Shown in pieces: positions 19,111 through 27,532 of a DNA stretch of 43,058 bases; position 1 is the first letter of the stretch, and every line of letters starts with the position of its first letter. The notes beneath the pieces were generated by a model. That model saw only the letters and a list, made by a program, of their open reading frames with translations, did no database searches and was not told the DNA's origin. This DNA comes from Methanomicrobiales archaeon (GTDB lineage Archaea; Halobacteriota; Methanomicrobia; Methanomicrobiales; Methanospirillaceae). Made by a program: the position numbers and the translations under genes. Location: positions 1 through 43,058 of the forward strand of contig JANYBK010000130.1 in the NCBI GenBank assembly GCA_025360805.1, given 5' to 3'.

Positions 19111-20234
19111 GGGCTTGTCGCCTCGAATTCCTGTATTGCCTCTATTACGAAATCCATCTCATCCCGGGTGATTCCCGGATAAAACGGCAGACTGATAATA
19201 TCCTCGGATACTGCATCTGTAACCGGCAATTTACAGGTATACCCAAGGACGTTCTGGTAGTAATGTGTTTTATGGACCGGGGGGAAATAGATTTTGGTCA
19301 TTATACCCTTTTCTTCGAGGTATTTCATCAGATTGTCCCGTTTCTCTGCCCGGAGGGAAAAGAGCTGGTACACGGTACGGGTGTCCGGCTGCTCAGGAGG
19401 TACGGTAATACCCGGAACGGACTGTAGTTTTGAACGATAGTACGCGGCGTCTAATCGTCGTTTAGTGATGATCCGTTCAACCTTGTGGAACTGCCCGATT
19501 CCCAGCGCTGCAGTCATGCTGGAAATCCGGAAATTATATCCGAGTGACACATAATCCAGGATTTCCGTTGTTGAAAAATAGTCAAGCGTATCTGGACGTC
19601 CGTGGGACCTGATCAGTTTCATCCTCTCGTAGAAATCCCGGTTGCTTGTGACTACCGCACCGCCTTCCCCGGTAGTGATAATCTTGTTCTGGCAGAAACT
19701 CAGGATTGCAGAATCTCCAAATGCCCCTGCTTTGATGTTATCCACCTGTGCACCAAATGCTTCCGCCGCATCTTCTATCAGGATGAGTCCGTGCTCGTCA
19801 GCAATTTTCTTAATCTCCCCGATCCTGCAGGGAAACCCGCCGTAATGGACCGGGATGATCGCCTTAGTCCTCGGAGTGATCTTTGCTTCAATATCTGCCG
19901 GATCGAGACCGAATGTGGTTTCCTCGATATCTGCAAACACGGGAGTGGCCCCTACGAACTTTGCAGCATTTGCAGTTGCGATGAATGTGAATGAGGGTAC
20001 AATAACCTCGTCACCGGCACCTATCCCATAAGACAAGAGCGATGCATGAAGTGCGGATGTGCCGGAATTGAAGGTGAGGCAGTACCTGGTGCCCATGTAA
20101 TCCGCAATCAGCTTTTCGAACTTTGGAATCTGCGGGCCAAGAGCCCAGCTCATACCGGTCCGTATTGCAGCATTCACCTCTGTGACATCATCCTCATCCC
20201 AATACATTTTGAACAGGGGTATCTTCCACGTCAT
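19107..20234 (-). CDS. legC: DegT/DnrJ/EryC1/StrS aminotransferase (LegC/PglE-like)
   Basis: RYCLTFNSGTSALHASLLSYGIGAGDEVIVPSFTFIATANAAKFVGATPVFADIEETTFGLDP; LIEDAAEAFGA; SFCQNKIITTGEGG (PLP Lys); GYNFRISSMTAALG. Confidence 0.9.
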   Translation of the reverse strand: MTWKIPLFKMYWDEDDVTEVNAAIRTGMSWALGPQIPKFEKLIADYMGTRYCLTFNSGTSALHASLLSYGIGAGDEVIVPSFTFIATANAAKFVGATPVFADIEETTFGLDPADIEAKITPRTKAIIPVHYGGFPCRIGEIKKIADEHGLILIEDAAEAFGAQVDNIKAGAFGDSAILSFCQNKIITTGEGGAVVTSNRDFYERMKLIRSHGRPDTLDYFSTTEILDYVSLGYNFRISSMTAALGIGQFHKVERIITKRRLDAAYYRSKLQSVPGITVPPEQPDTRTVYQLFSLRAEKRDNLMKYLEEKGIMTKIYFPPVHKTHYYQNVLGYTCKLPVTDAVSEDIISLPFYPGITRDEMDFVIEAIQEFEATSP

Positions 20235-20662
20235 GTGCTCTCCTCTTCTATAACCGAACCAATCTCCTCGGCTAACAGGGGCCTGATCACACGGGCAGGG
20301 ATCCCGAATGCGACCACGTTCTCCGGAATGTCTGTTGTCACAAAACTAAATGCCCCGATTCGTGAATTCTTTCCGATGGTTACCCCGGGCATAATGACTG
20401 AATGTGAACCGATGCGACAGTTCCTTTCCAGCCGGACCGGACCCTCTTTGTTGTCGATTGTTGAAACTGAATACAGGGAACAATGGGATCCAATCTGTAC
20501 ATAATCCCCGACAGTCACCCCGTTCCGGGCATTAATATAGGTAAAGGCTCCGATATCTGTCTTAAAGCCCAGTTTAAAATTTTTCAAATGCTGGACCACC
20601 CAGTTGTACGGGTTTACTTTTCCCTCTTCCATATCAGGATATTTCCAATCGGCAAATCTCAT
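20231..20662 (-). CDS. legH: Hexapeptide-repeat acyltransferase (LegH-like position and role)
   Basis: DIGAFTYINARNGVTVGDYVQIGSHCSLYSVSTIDNKEGPVRLERNCRIGSHSVIMPGVTIGKNSRIGAFS left-handed beta-helix; between aminotransferase and epimerase with 4-nt and 1-nt overlaps. Confidence 0.8.
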   Translation of the reverse strand: MRFADWKYPDMEEGKVNPYNWVVQHLKNFKLGFKTDIGAFTYINARNGVTVGDYVQIGSHCSLYSVSTIDNKEGPVRLERNCRIGSHSVIMPGVTIGKNSRIGAFSFVTTDIPENVVAFGIPARVIRPLLAEEIGSVIEEEST

Positions 20663-21804
20663 CAGTACATCATCCTTTTTTGTAACAGATCCGGATCCAG
20701 CTGGATTGTCCTGAGGATCTCTACAATTTTTTTACTACTCTCTCCATTACCATAGGGATTTGTTGCTGCTTTTACTTTTCTTCTGAATGTTTCGTCCTTC
20801 AGGGCGCGAGTGATCGCAGTGGTAATCTCATCAGCATTATATCCGGTATCGATAACATTCTCACCTCTCTCGCGCCCGTTCTGGCGGGTGCCGATATTTA
20901 TCGCGGGTACCCCAAAGGAGGGGGCCTCAATGATCCCGCTGCTTGAATTCCCGACAGTCACGGACGACATTTTCAGGAGTTGTAAAAAATCCTCATGTCC
21001 AATGCTCCGGAATGCACGGATGTTTTTATCTGTTTCATATTTTTTAATCTCCTCAATCATTGCCCGCCCACCTGAGTCTGCATTGGGGTATATCACGAGT
21101 TTCTGGACGGGTAAACGGCATACTGCCATCAGGGTCTCCTTCATCTGGATCGCCGGGTCTCCCGGCTCAAGGGGAACCGGATGCTGAATGACAAGGATCA
21201 GGGGGAGGGAAGGGTCGATTGCATATCGTTTGGCAATTTCTTCAAATGGGACCGGTTGCATTTTCAGGATCTCGTCGAGTCCTGGTGCTCCGACAACGAA
21301 GACATGGCGGGGATCTTCGCCCATTTTCAGTATCCGCCGGGCACTACCTTCCGTTGCAGGGAGATGAATATGCGATAATTTGGTGATTGCATGGCGTGCC
21401 GACTCATCCACAGTAGCAGTTACTTCCCCCCCATGAATATGTGCGACGGGGATTCCCATGTATGCCCCGGCAATGGCAGCACCCAGCATCTCGCCCCGAT
21501 CCCCAAGGAGAAGGATGATATCCGGCCGTATCTCCCGGACAAGGTGCACAAATTCCTGGATAAAACCGCCGATGAACCGCGCCATGGCTTCCCGGCTATC
21601 CTGTTCATACGTCACGTCAACCCGGTGGCAGGTGAAACCATCCCTGCGGATTTCATCGATTGTATTGCCAAATTCAGGCATAAGATGCATACCGGTAACC
21701 GCAATATGCAGTTCCAGGCCGGGACGGATTTCGATACCGGAAAGGACGGACCTCATCAGGCCATAGTCAGCACGGCTCCCGCTCACATAAAGGATCTTTC
21801 TCAT
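20662..21804 (-). CDS. legG: Hydrolysing UDP-GlcNAc-type 2-epimerase (NeuC/LegG family)
   Basis: RKILYVSGSRADYGLMRSVLSGI; LLLGDRGEMLGAAIAGAYMGIPVAHIHGGEVTATVDESARHAITKLSHIHLPATEGSARRI; VGNSSSGIIEAPSFGVPAINIGTRQNGRERGENVID. Confidence 0.95.
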   Translation of the reverse strand: MRKILYVSGSRADYGLMRSVLSGIEIRPGLELHIAVTGMHLMPEFGNTIDEIRRDGFTCHRVDVTYEQDSREAMARFIGGFIQEFVHLVREIRPDIILLLGDRGEMLGAAIAGAYMGIPVAHIHGGEVTATVDESARHAITKLSHIHLPATEGSARRILKMGEDPRHVFVVGAPGLDEILKMQPVPFEEIAKRYAIDPSLPLILVIQHPVPLEPGDPAIQMKETLMAVCRLPVQKLVIYPNADSGGRAMIEEIKKYETDKNIRAFRSIGHEDFLQLLKMSSVTVGNSSSGIIEAPSFGVPAINIGTRQNGRERGENVIDTGYNADEITTAITRALKDETFRRKVKAATNPYGNGESSKKIVEILRTIQLDPDLLQKRMMY

Positions 21805-22868
21805 TCAACCATGTCCCGTGTTATCAGTGTATCTCGTTCAATTGCCCGTTTCGTCCGTTTTCCCACGAGGTCCCTGATATATTTTGGTTCGATACCTGTC
21901 CCCGGGCGCTTGAGGGTCAGCATGGCATCGGAGAGGAGTGAACCCCGCGGAATATGTTCCCTTGCCACCACACTCTTCCGCACTACACTTCTGTTGCCAA
22001 TCTCGCAGGATTCCGGCCGTTTGTCGGTAGTTCCCAGTGACTCCTCAATGGTACGGATGCAGACTATCATCTCTCTGAGTGCATCCGGTTCGATCGATGC
22101 TGCATGATCGGGGCCCGGCTGCATCCGGTCAAGCGTGATATGTTTCTCGATTAAGCATGCACCCCTTGCCGCAGCAGCTGCCGGTATGAGAATGCCTTCC
22201 GTATGATCGGAATATCCCACAGGCAGGTGAAATGTCTCACGGAGTGTATCCATCACCCGCAAATTCACCGAGGCAGGAGATGCCGGGTAACTCGTGGTAC
22301 AGTGAAGAAGGATGATATCCCTGCAGCCATGTTCCTGCAGGCAGGTTACCGCTTCCCCAACTTCAGCCATATCCGACATACCTGTGGAGAGGATCACCGG
22401 TTTTTTTGCCAGTGCAATTTTTTCTAGGGCAGGCAGATTTGTTATCTCTCCCGAAGGGATCTTAAATGCTGGAATGTCGAGCCGGATCAGGAGTTCAATA
22501 CTCTCATCATCAAACGCAGTAGACAAAAAGATGATCCCCCTCTTTTTTGCATGCGTGGATAATTTCCTGAAATCATTTGCAGACAATTCCAGTTTTTTCA
22601 GCATTCCGAGCTGGGTGGCACCGGTGGAATCATCTTTTTTCTGGTACTCTGCCTTTTGTGCATCCTGCGTGACAAGATTTTCTGCCCGGAATGTCTGGAA
22701 TTTCACGGCATCTGCACCTGCATCGGAAGCAGCATCGATCAGCAGTCTCGCTGCAGTGAGGTCTCCATTGTGATTCACTCCTGCCTCCGCAATGATAAAA
22801 CAGGGTTCGCCATCCCCGACCATCCTCTTTCCGATCGGGATCTTCATGGGGTCTTGCCGGGAGTTCAT
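21801..22868 (-). CDS. legI: N-acetylneuraminate/legionaminate synthase (NeuB/LegI family) with C-terminal SAF domain
   Basis: CFIIAEAGVNHNGDLTAARLLIDAASDAGADAVKFQTFRAENLVT; LIEKHITLDRMQPGPDHAASIEP; SAF-like SVVAREHIPRGSLLSDAMLTLKRPGTGIEPKYIRDLVGK. Confidence 0.95.
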   Translation of the reverse strand: MNSRQDPMKIPIGKRMVGDGEPCFIIAEAGVNHNGDLTAARLLIDAASDAGADAVKFQTFRAENLVTQDAQKAEYQKKDDSTGATQLGMLKKLELSANDFRKLSTHAKKRGIIFLSTAFDDESIELLIRLDIPAFKIPSGEITNLPALEKIALAKKPVILSTGMSDMAEVGEAVTCLQEHGCRDIILLHCTTSYPASPASVNLRVMDTLRETFHLPVGYSDHTEGILIPAAAAARGACLIEKHITLDRMQPGPDHAASIEPDALREMIVCIRTIEESLGTTDKRPESCEIGNRSVVRKSVVAREHIPRGSLLSDAMLTLKRPGTGIEPKYIRDLVGKRTKRAIERDTLITRDMVE

Positions 22869-23114
22869 TTCAGGGTCACGCGTTACGTCTCATCTTATGT
22901 TCCCGTTTGCAGGTTTTTCATTATCTCTTTTCCGTTCCCGCAGTGAACCCGGTGCCAGATCACGACGATGACATTCTTTCCGTTTCCGGTTTGTTCCAGC
23001 AGTACTTCAAACATATTCATTATCCGTATATCATTAAAATGACTATGCGCCGCGAAAATTCACTTGAAGTAAGTTTCTTATGACATAAACAGGATAGTTG
23101 TACACGAGAACAAA

Positions 23115-23870
23115 ATGCCTTTGCGAATTATTGCACGACTGGATGTAAAACCACCCTATGTTGTAAAACCGGTTCATTTTGAGGGGCTCAGGAAGATCGG
23201 TGCACCCACCGATCTGGCATTGAAATATTATAATCAGGGCGCGGATGAAATTTTATATATCGATATCGTCTCAAGCCTCTATCAGCGGCCGATCCTGCTG
23301 GACCAGATCTGTGATACCTCAAAAGAACTTTACATCCCCTTTGCTGTGGGCGGTGGGGTGAAAACCATTGGGGATTTCGAAAAGCTTCTCCATCATGGTG
23401 TCGACAAAGTAGTCATCAACACGTTTGCATTGCAGCAGGATCCGCAGATCATCCGGAACGCTGCAGAGATCTTCGGGTCCCAGGCAGTCGTTGTCCATAT
23501 CGTTGCAAAAAAATGGCAGGACTGGTGGGAATGCTACAGTGACTGTGGCAGGATACGCAGTAGCAAGGATGCTGTTAAATGGGCAAAGGAAGTGGAGGGT
23601 CTGGGAGCCGGGGAAATCCTTGTAAGTTCCGTTGATACCGATGGCAGGAAACGGGGTTTTGATATAGAACTGATCTCGCAGATTGCGGAAAATTCCAAAA
23701 TCCCCGTTATCGCTGCCAGCGGTGCCGGCTCCCTTGTGGATATCCGGGAGATGGTTGTCCAGGCTCGCCCTGATGCAGTGGCCGTGGGAAGCCTGCTCCA
23801 CTATGGCACGACAACCATTGGCGACATCAAGCAGTATCTGACTGATAATGGAATCCGGGTGGCACAATGA
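23115..23870 (+). CDS. HisF2-like (LPS/NulO-type imidazole glycerol phosphate synthase cyclase paralogue)
   Basis: RIIARLDVKPPYVVKPVHFEGLRKIGAPTDLALKYYNQGADEILYIDIVSS; FAVGGGVKTIGDFEKLLHHGVDKVVINT; next to HisH and WbpG/PseA-type genes rather than his genes. Confidence 0.88.
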   Translation: MPLRIIARLDVKPPYVVKPVHFEGLRKIGAPTDLALKYYNQGADEILYIDIVSSLYQRPILLDQICDTSKELYIPFAVGGGVKTIGDFEKLLHHGVDKVVINTFALQQDPQIIRNAAEIFGSQAVVVHIVAKKWQDWWECYSDCGRIRSSKDAVKWAKEVEGLGAGEILVSSVDTDGRKRGFDIELISQIAENSKIPVIAASGAGSLVDIREMVVQARPDAVAVGSLLHYGTTTIGDIKQYLTDNGIRVAQ

Positions 23871-24466
23871 GTCCAACGGTTGGATTACTGAATTACGGGA
23901 ATTCCGGTAACACCTATAATGTGCAGAAAGCCCTCGAACTTGCCGGCGGTCGTGTCACGATGATACAGAACAAGGCGGATCTCGATCTGGTGGACCGGAT
24001 TGTCCTTCCCGGTGTAGGCTGCTTTAAGGATGCGATGAATAACCTGGCCCCCATCAGGGACGAGCTCATCTGCCATATCCGCAGGAAACCCACGCTCGGT
24101 ATCTGTCTCGGTATGCAGATCCTCTCGAAGATCGGCTATGAGTATGGCGAAACACCCGGACTTAATTTCATCGATGCTGAAGTAAAAAAGATGGAAGTAA
24201 AAGGAAAAGTGCCACATCTCGGCTGGGGGACCTTGTCCATGATCAGGGATTCCCCAATCCTTGACGGTATAACCGAAAAAGATAATTTTTATTTCATGCA
24301 TTCGTATGAAGTGATTAACTACACCGATGTGATCGCCCTCACCGATTACTGCAACCATAAATTTGTCTCTGTCGTGCAGAAAGGCGACATATATGGTGTC
24401 CAGTTCCACCCTGAAAAGAGCCGGACAGCAGGAATAAAGATCCTTATAAATTTTCTCAATCTATAA
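23867..24466 (+). CDS. HisH2-like class I glutamine amidotransferase
   Basis: GLLNYGNSGNTYNVQKALE; TLGICLGMQIL (Cys nucleophile); GVQFHPEKS (His/Glu); 4-nt overlap with hisF2. Confidence 0.92.
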   Translation: MSPTVGLLNYGNSGNTYNVQKALELAGGRVTMIQNKADLDLVDRIVLPGVGCFKDAMNNLAPIRDELICHIRRKPTLGICLGMQILSKIGYEYGETPGLNFIDAEVKKMEVKGKVPHLGWGTLSMIRDSPILDGITEKDNFYFMHSYEVINYTDVIALTDYCNHKFVSVVQKGDIYGVQFHPEKSRTAGIKILINFLNL

Positions 24467-24481
24467 GACAGGTTCCCGATC

Positions 24482-25699
24482 ATGACAGAAGAATTTGGTA
24501 TGTACGGTCTGCCGACAGAAGTACGGTTCTGCAGAAAATGTACTATGAACAACCAGCGTCCGTCATCAACCATTGAATTCAAGAACAAACCCGGCGACAA
24601 GAAACGAGCGATTGCCTTTGATGAAGAGGGAGTCTGCGAAGCTTGTCGGTACGCTGTGAAGAAAAAGACCATCGATTTTGAAAAACGCGAGCAGGAGCTA
24701 CAAGAACTTTGCGATAAATTCCGTAGAAACGATGGGCGCTATGATGTGGTGGTCCCGGGGAGCGGTGGCAAAGACAGTGTCATGGCAGCGCATATGCTAA
24801 AGCACAAATACAACATGCACCCGATCCTCATTACCTGGCCCCCCCATCTGTATACCCGGGTGGGAAGAAGGAACTTTGAAGCATGGCTGAATTCCGGGTA
24901 TGCCAATTATTCCTACTGGCCCAACCAAAAAGTACATCGTATTTTGACAAAACTCGCCTTTGAGAATCTCGTTCACCCGTTCCAGCCCTTCATTATCGGG
25001 CAAAAGAACCTGGCCCCGAAATTATCGATCCAGCTGGATGTCCCGCTGGTAGTTTTCGGTGAAAACGAAGCAGAATATGGGAATCCCATGGTTGACAACC
25101 AGAGTGCAAAACGGGATTCTTCCTATTTTTCCATGGAGTACGAACTCGATCAGATATATCTTGGCGGTGTTAATGCCAAAGACCTGATGAAGCAATATCA
25201 GTTATCCCTCTCGGATCTCGAAGCATACCTCCCCGTTGAACCCTCGCGGCTGGATAAGGTTGGAACTGAAGTCCATTATCTGGGATATTATATCCCATGG
25301 CACCCTCAGGAAACCTATTATTATTCAGTTGAAAACAGCGACTTTTTACCTAATGATTTCAGGACTGAAGGAAGTTATAGTAAATATAGTTCCATTGACG
25401 ATAAGATTGACTGGCTCCACTATTATACGGCGTACATAAAATTCGGGATTGGGAGAGCTACCTATGACTCATGCCAGGAGATACGGAATGGCGATATCAC
25501 CCGTGATGACGGGGTCCGCCTGGTAAAGCGGTTCGATGGGGAGTTCCCCCGGTTGTACCTGAACGACTGTCTGAACTACATGGGAATTGACGAGAAACAT
25601 TTCACTGAAATTATAGACCAGGCACGACCCCCACACCTCTGGAACCATGAAAACGGCAAATGGGAATTGAAGAATAAGATCTGGGAAAACCGGTCGTAA
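24482..25699 (+). CDS. N-acetyl sugar amidotransferase (WbpG/PseA/PtmG family)
   Basis: VRFCRKCTMNNQRPSSTIEF; FDEEGVCEACRYA; VVPGSGGKDSVMAAHMLKHKYNMHPILITWPPHLYTRVGRRNFEAWLNSGY PP-loop plus Cys motifs. Confidence 0.92.
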   Translation: MTEEFGMYGLPTEVRFCRKCTMNNQRPSSTIEFKNKPGDKKRAIAFDEEGVCEACRYAVKKKTIDFEKREQELQELCDKFRRNDGRYDVVVPGSGGKDSVMAAHMLKHKYNMHPILITWPPHLYTRVGRRNFEAWLNSGYANYSYWPNQKVHRILTKLAFENLVHPFQPFIIGQKNLAPKLSIQLDVPLVVFGENEAEYGNPMVDNQSAKRDSSYFSMEYELDQIYLGGVNAKDLMKQYQLSLSDLEAYLPVEPSRLDKVGTEVHYLGYYIPWHPQETYYYSVENSDFLPNDFRTEGSYSKYSSIDDKIDWLHYYTAYIKFGIGRATYDSCQEIRNGDITRDDGVRLVKRFDGEFPRLYLNDCLNYMGIDEKHFTEIIDQARPPHLWNHENGKWELKNKIWENRS

Positions 25700-25700
25700 A

Positions 25701-25709
25701 TTTTTTTTT
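25701..25709 (+). terminator. Poly-T tract, candidate archaeal intrinsic terminator for the amidotransferase operon
   Basis: Nine consecutive T immediately after the TAA at 25697-25699, within a 26-bp gap between convergent genes. Confidence 0.4.
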
Positions 25710-25725
25710 GTAATTGTTTTTGAAG

Positions 25726-27156
25726 TTATTTTTTCGTTGTTTTATAATGCCGTGCCCCGCGGAATCTCGTCTCTCCCTTGAAGTACAACCGGTAAAAGTC
25801 ATCGATTAACTTCTCTGCAGCGGCCATGTCTTTTGAGGTATGCTCGTAGTAATCGAGGATCAGATCCTTGTTTGCGTCGAACAGTAGTTCATAGAATTTC
25901 TGTTCGGGAATATTCGTGAAATTGACCAGAAGCAGGTCGGAATTCTTGAATTTTTTAAAGAAATCTGCCGGGCCTTCGAGCAAACCCCTCTTGATCGCCT
26001 CGTAGTAGAGATCGCAACCGGGATACGGGGTGACTGGACGAATTGTCCGTATGTAATCATAGGTGGTATATTTTTTAATCAGATCTGTATTATTTTTTAG
26101 AGACTCCGCCGTATCTCCAATATTTCCCCATATGAAGTTTAATCCGAGTCCGATTTTTTCACTCTTTGCGATTTCAGCGGCCCGGATATTTTCCTCAACG
26201 GTGGTATGCTTATTCATAAGATCGAGAACCTTTTGGTCGGAGGATTCCATGCCGAAATTCAGGAACTGGCATCCGGTCTCTTTCAAACACTGGGCAACTT
26301 CTTTATCAAAAACATCCACCCGGGCATTGCAGATATACTTAATTTTTATGCCAGTTTTTTCCAGTTCATCCTTGAATTCAAAGATCCGCTTTTTGGGATA
26401 GACGAACAGCTCATCATTCATCAGGAAATAATTGATGCCATACCGCTCATTCAGCAGCTCGATCTCCTGGATGACATTTTTCACGCTTCTTAACCGGATC
26501 CCCTTCTCCATCCGGTAGCAGAAATTGCACCGGTTGATGCAGCCCCGGCTGGTGAGCATGCCAAAACAACGGTCTGTTGGTTGATACCGGAACAGTTTCA
26601 GGCTTTTGATATAGTCTTCAATGGGGAACAGCGACCATTCGGGGAAGGGTATTGAATCCAGATTGTGTACTGGTTTTCGCCGCTGGGTGTTTTTCACAAT
26701 CCCCTCATCCATATAAGCGATACCATGTATTTTTGCAGGATCTCCAGTTTCCAGTTTGCATTTCAATAACTCGGGAAGTGACTCCTCCCCCTCTCCTAAA
26801 ACGATGACATCTGCATGGGTTTGCTCCAGAACATATTCCGGGATGGGCGTCGGGCCATGTCCTCCTAAAACCAGCCATGCGGATTTTTTGTGTTTATTGA
26901 TACATGTACAGAGGCCCAGAACGGTCTCTTGAAACCTAGCTGCCAGAAAACCGACGCAGATTAAATCATAATCATTCTTTTTAAGAAATTCTGATAATTC
27001 TGCATTTGTGTAATGGAATATATCCTGGCAATATACATCGACATCGACATTTTTTTTCTTGAGAACTGCTGCCAGATATCCAATACCCAATGGAAAATGA
27101 TTGTCTTCTTGATACAAATCATGGATTATGAATAATACTTTACCATTATGGATCAT
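25726..27156 (-). CDS. B12-binding-domain radical SAM protein (BchE-like)
   Basis: N-terminal Rossmann-like PLGIGYLAAVLKKKNVDVDVYCQD...VLGGHGPTPIPEYVLEQTHADVIVLGEGEESL; TSRGCINRCNFCYR CxxxCxxC. Confidence 0.9.
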   Translation of the reverse strand: MIHNGKVLFIIHDLYQEDNHFPLGIGYLAAVLKKKNVDVDVYCQDIFHYTNAELSEFLKKNDYDLICVGFLAARFQETVLGLCTCINKHKKSAWLVLGGHGPTPIPEYVLEQTHADVIVLGEGEESLPELLKCKLETGDPAKIHGIAYMDEGIVKNTQRRKPVHNLDSIPFPEWSLFPIEDYIKSLKLFRYQPTDRCFGMLTSRGCINRCNFCYRMEKGIRLRSVKNVIQEIELLNERYGINYFLMNDELFVYPKKRIFEFKDELEKTGIKIKYICNARVDVFDKEVAQCLKETGCQFLNFGMESSDQKVLDLMNKHTTVEENIRAAEIAKSEKIGLGLNFIWGNIGDTAESLKNNTDLIKKYTTYDYIRTIRPVTPYPGCDLYYEAIKRGLLEGPADFFKKFKNSDLLLVNFTNIPEQKFYELLFDANKDLILDYYEHTSKDMAAAEKLIDDFYRLYFKGETRFRGARHYKTTKK

Positions 27157-27404
27157 TGTGAGAGGCTCCTGATATGAAAAATATGAATCAACTGATAATA
27201 AATTTGTTTTACTGTTTCATTTTTTTACTATATTTATCTATCAGTCGTATAAATTGCTGTCCGATATGACGTTTTAAGAATTATATATGGATTCAGTTAT
27301 GAATGTGTTTCTGATTTTAAATAAGTAACATCTGTATTTGATCTGTACAAATCGTTCTTCACATAGTACACTAGTTTTTTGTATCTGATTGAAATGCTCT
27401 GCAG

Positions 27405-27441
27405 TGTGCAAGTACCGCTCGACAATTGGTGTACCTGCACA
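27405..27441. repeat. Imperfect inverted repeat in divergent intergenic region (11-bp arms, one mismatch, 15-bp spacer)
   Basis: Left arm tgtgcaagtac (27405-27415), right arm gtacctgcaca (27431-27441); reverse complement of the right arm is tgtgcaggtac. Confidence 0.5.
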
Positions 27442-27532
27442 AAAGATAAGGCGATAAAAAAATAATCACCGATAATGTTTATTTGTAATAAAAATGAAAC
27501 CGTATAATCATTTTAGATCATTGAGGGTTTGA

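Noticed and set aside
21391-22107. 238-aa plus-strand ORF
   Set aside because: Antisense to LegG/LegI, which have clear family motifs; translation has no recognisable domain.
23319-23876. 185-aa minus-strand ORF
   Set aside because: Antisense to HisF2; no domain-like pattern.
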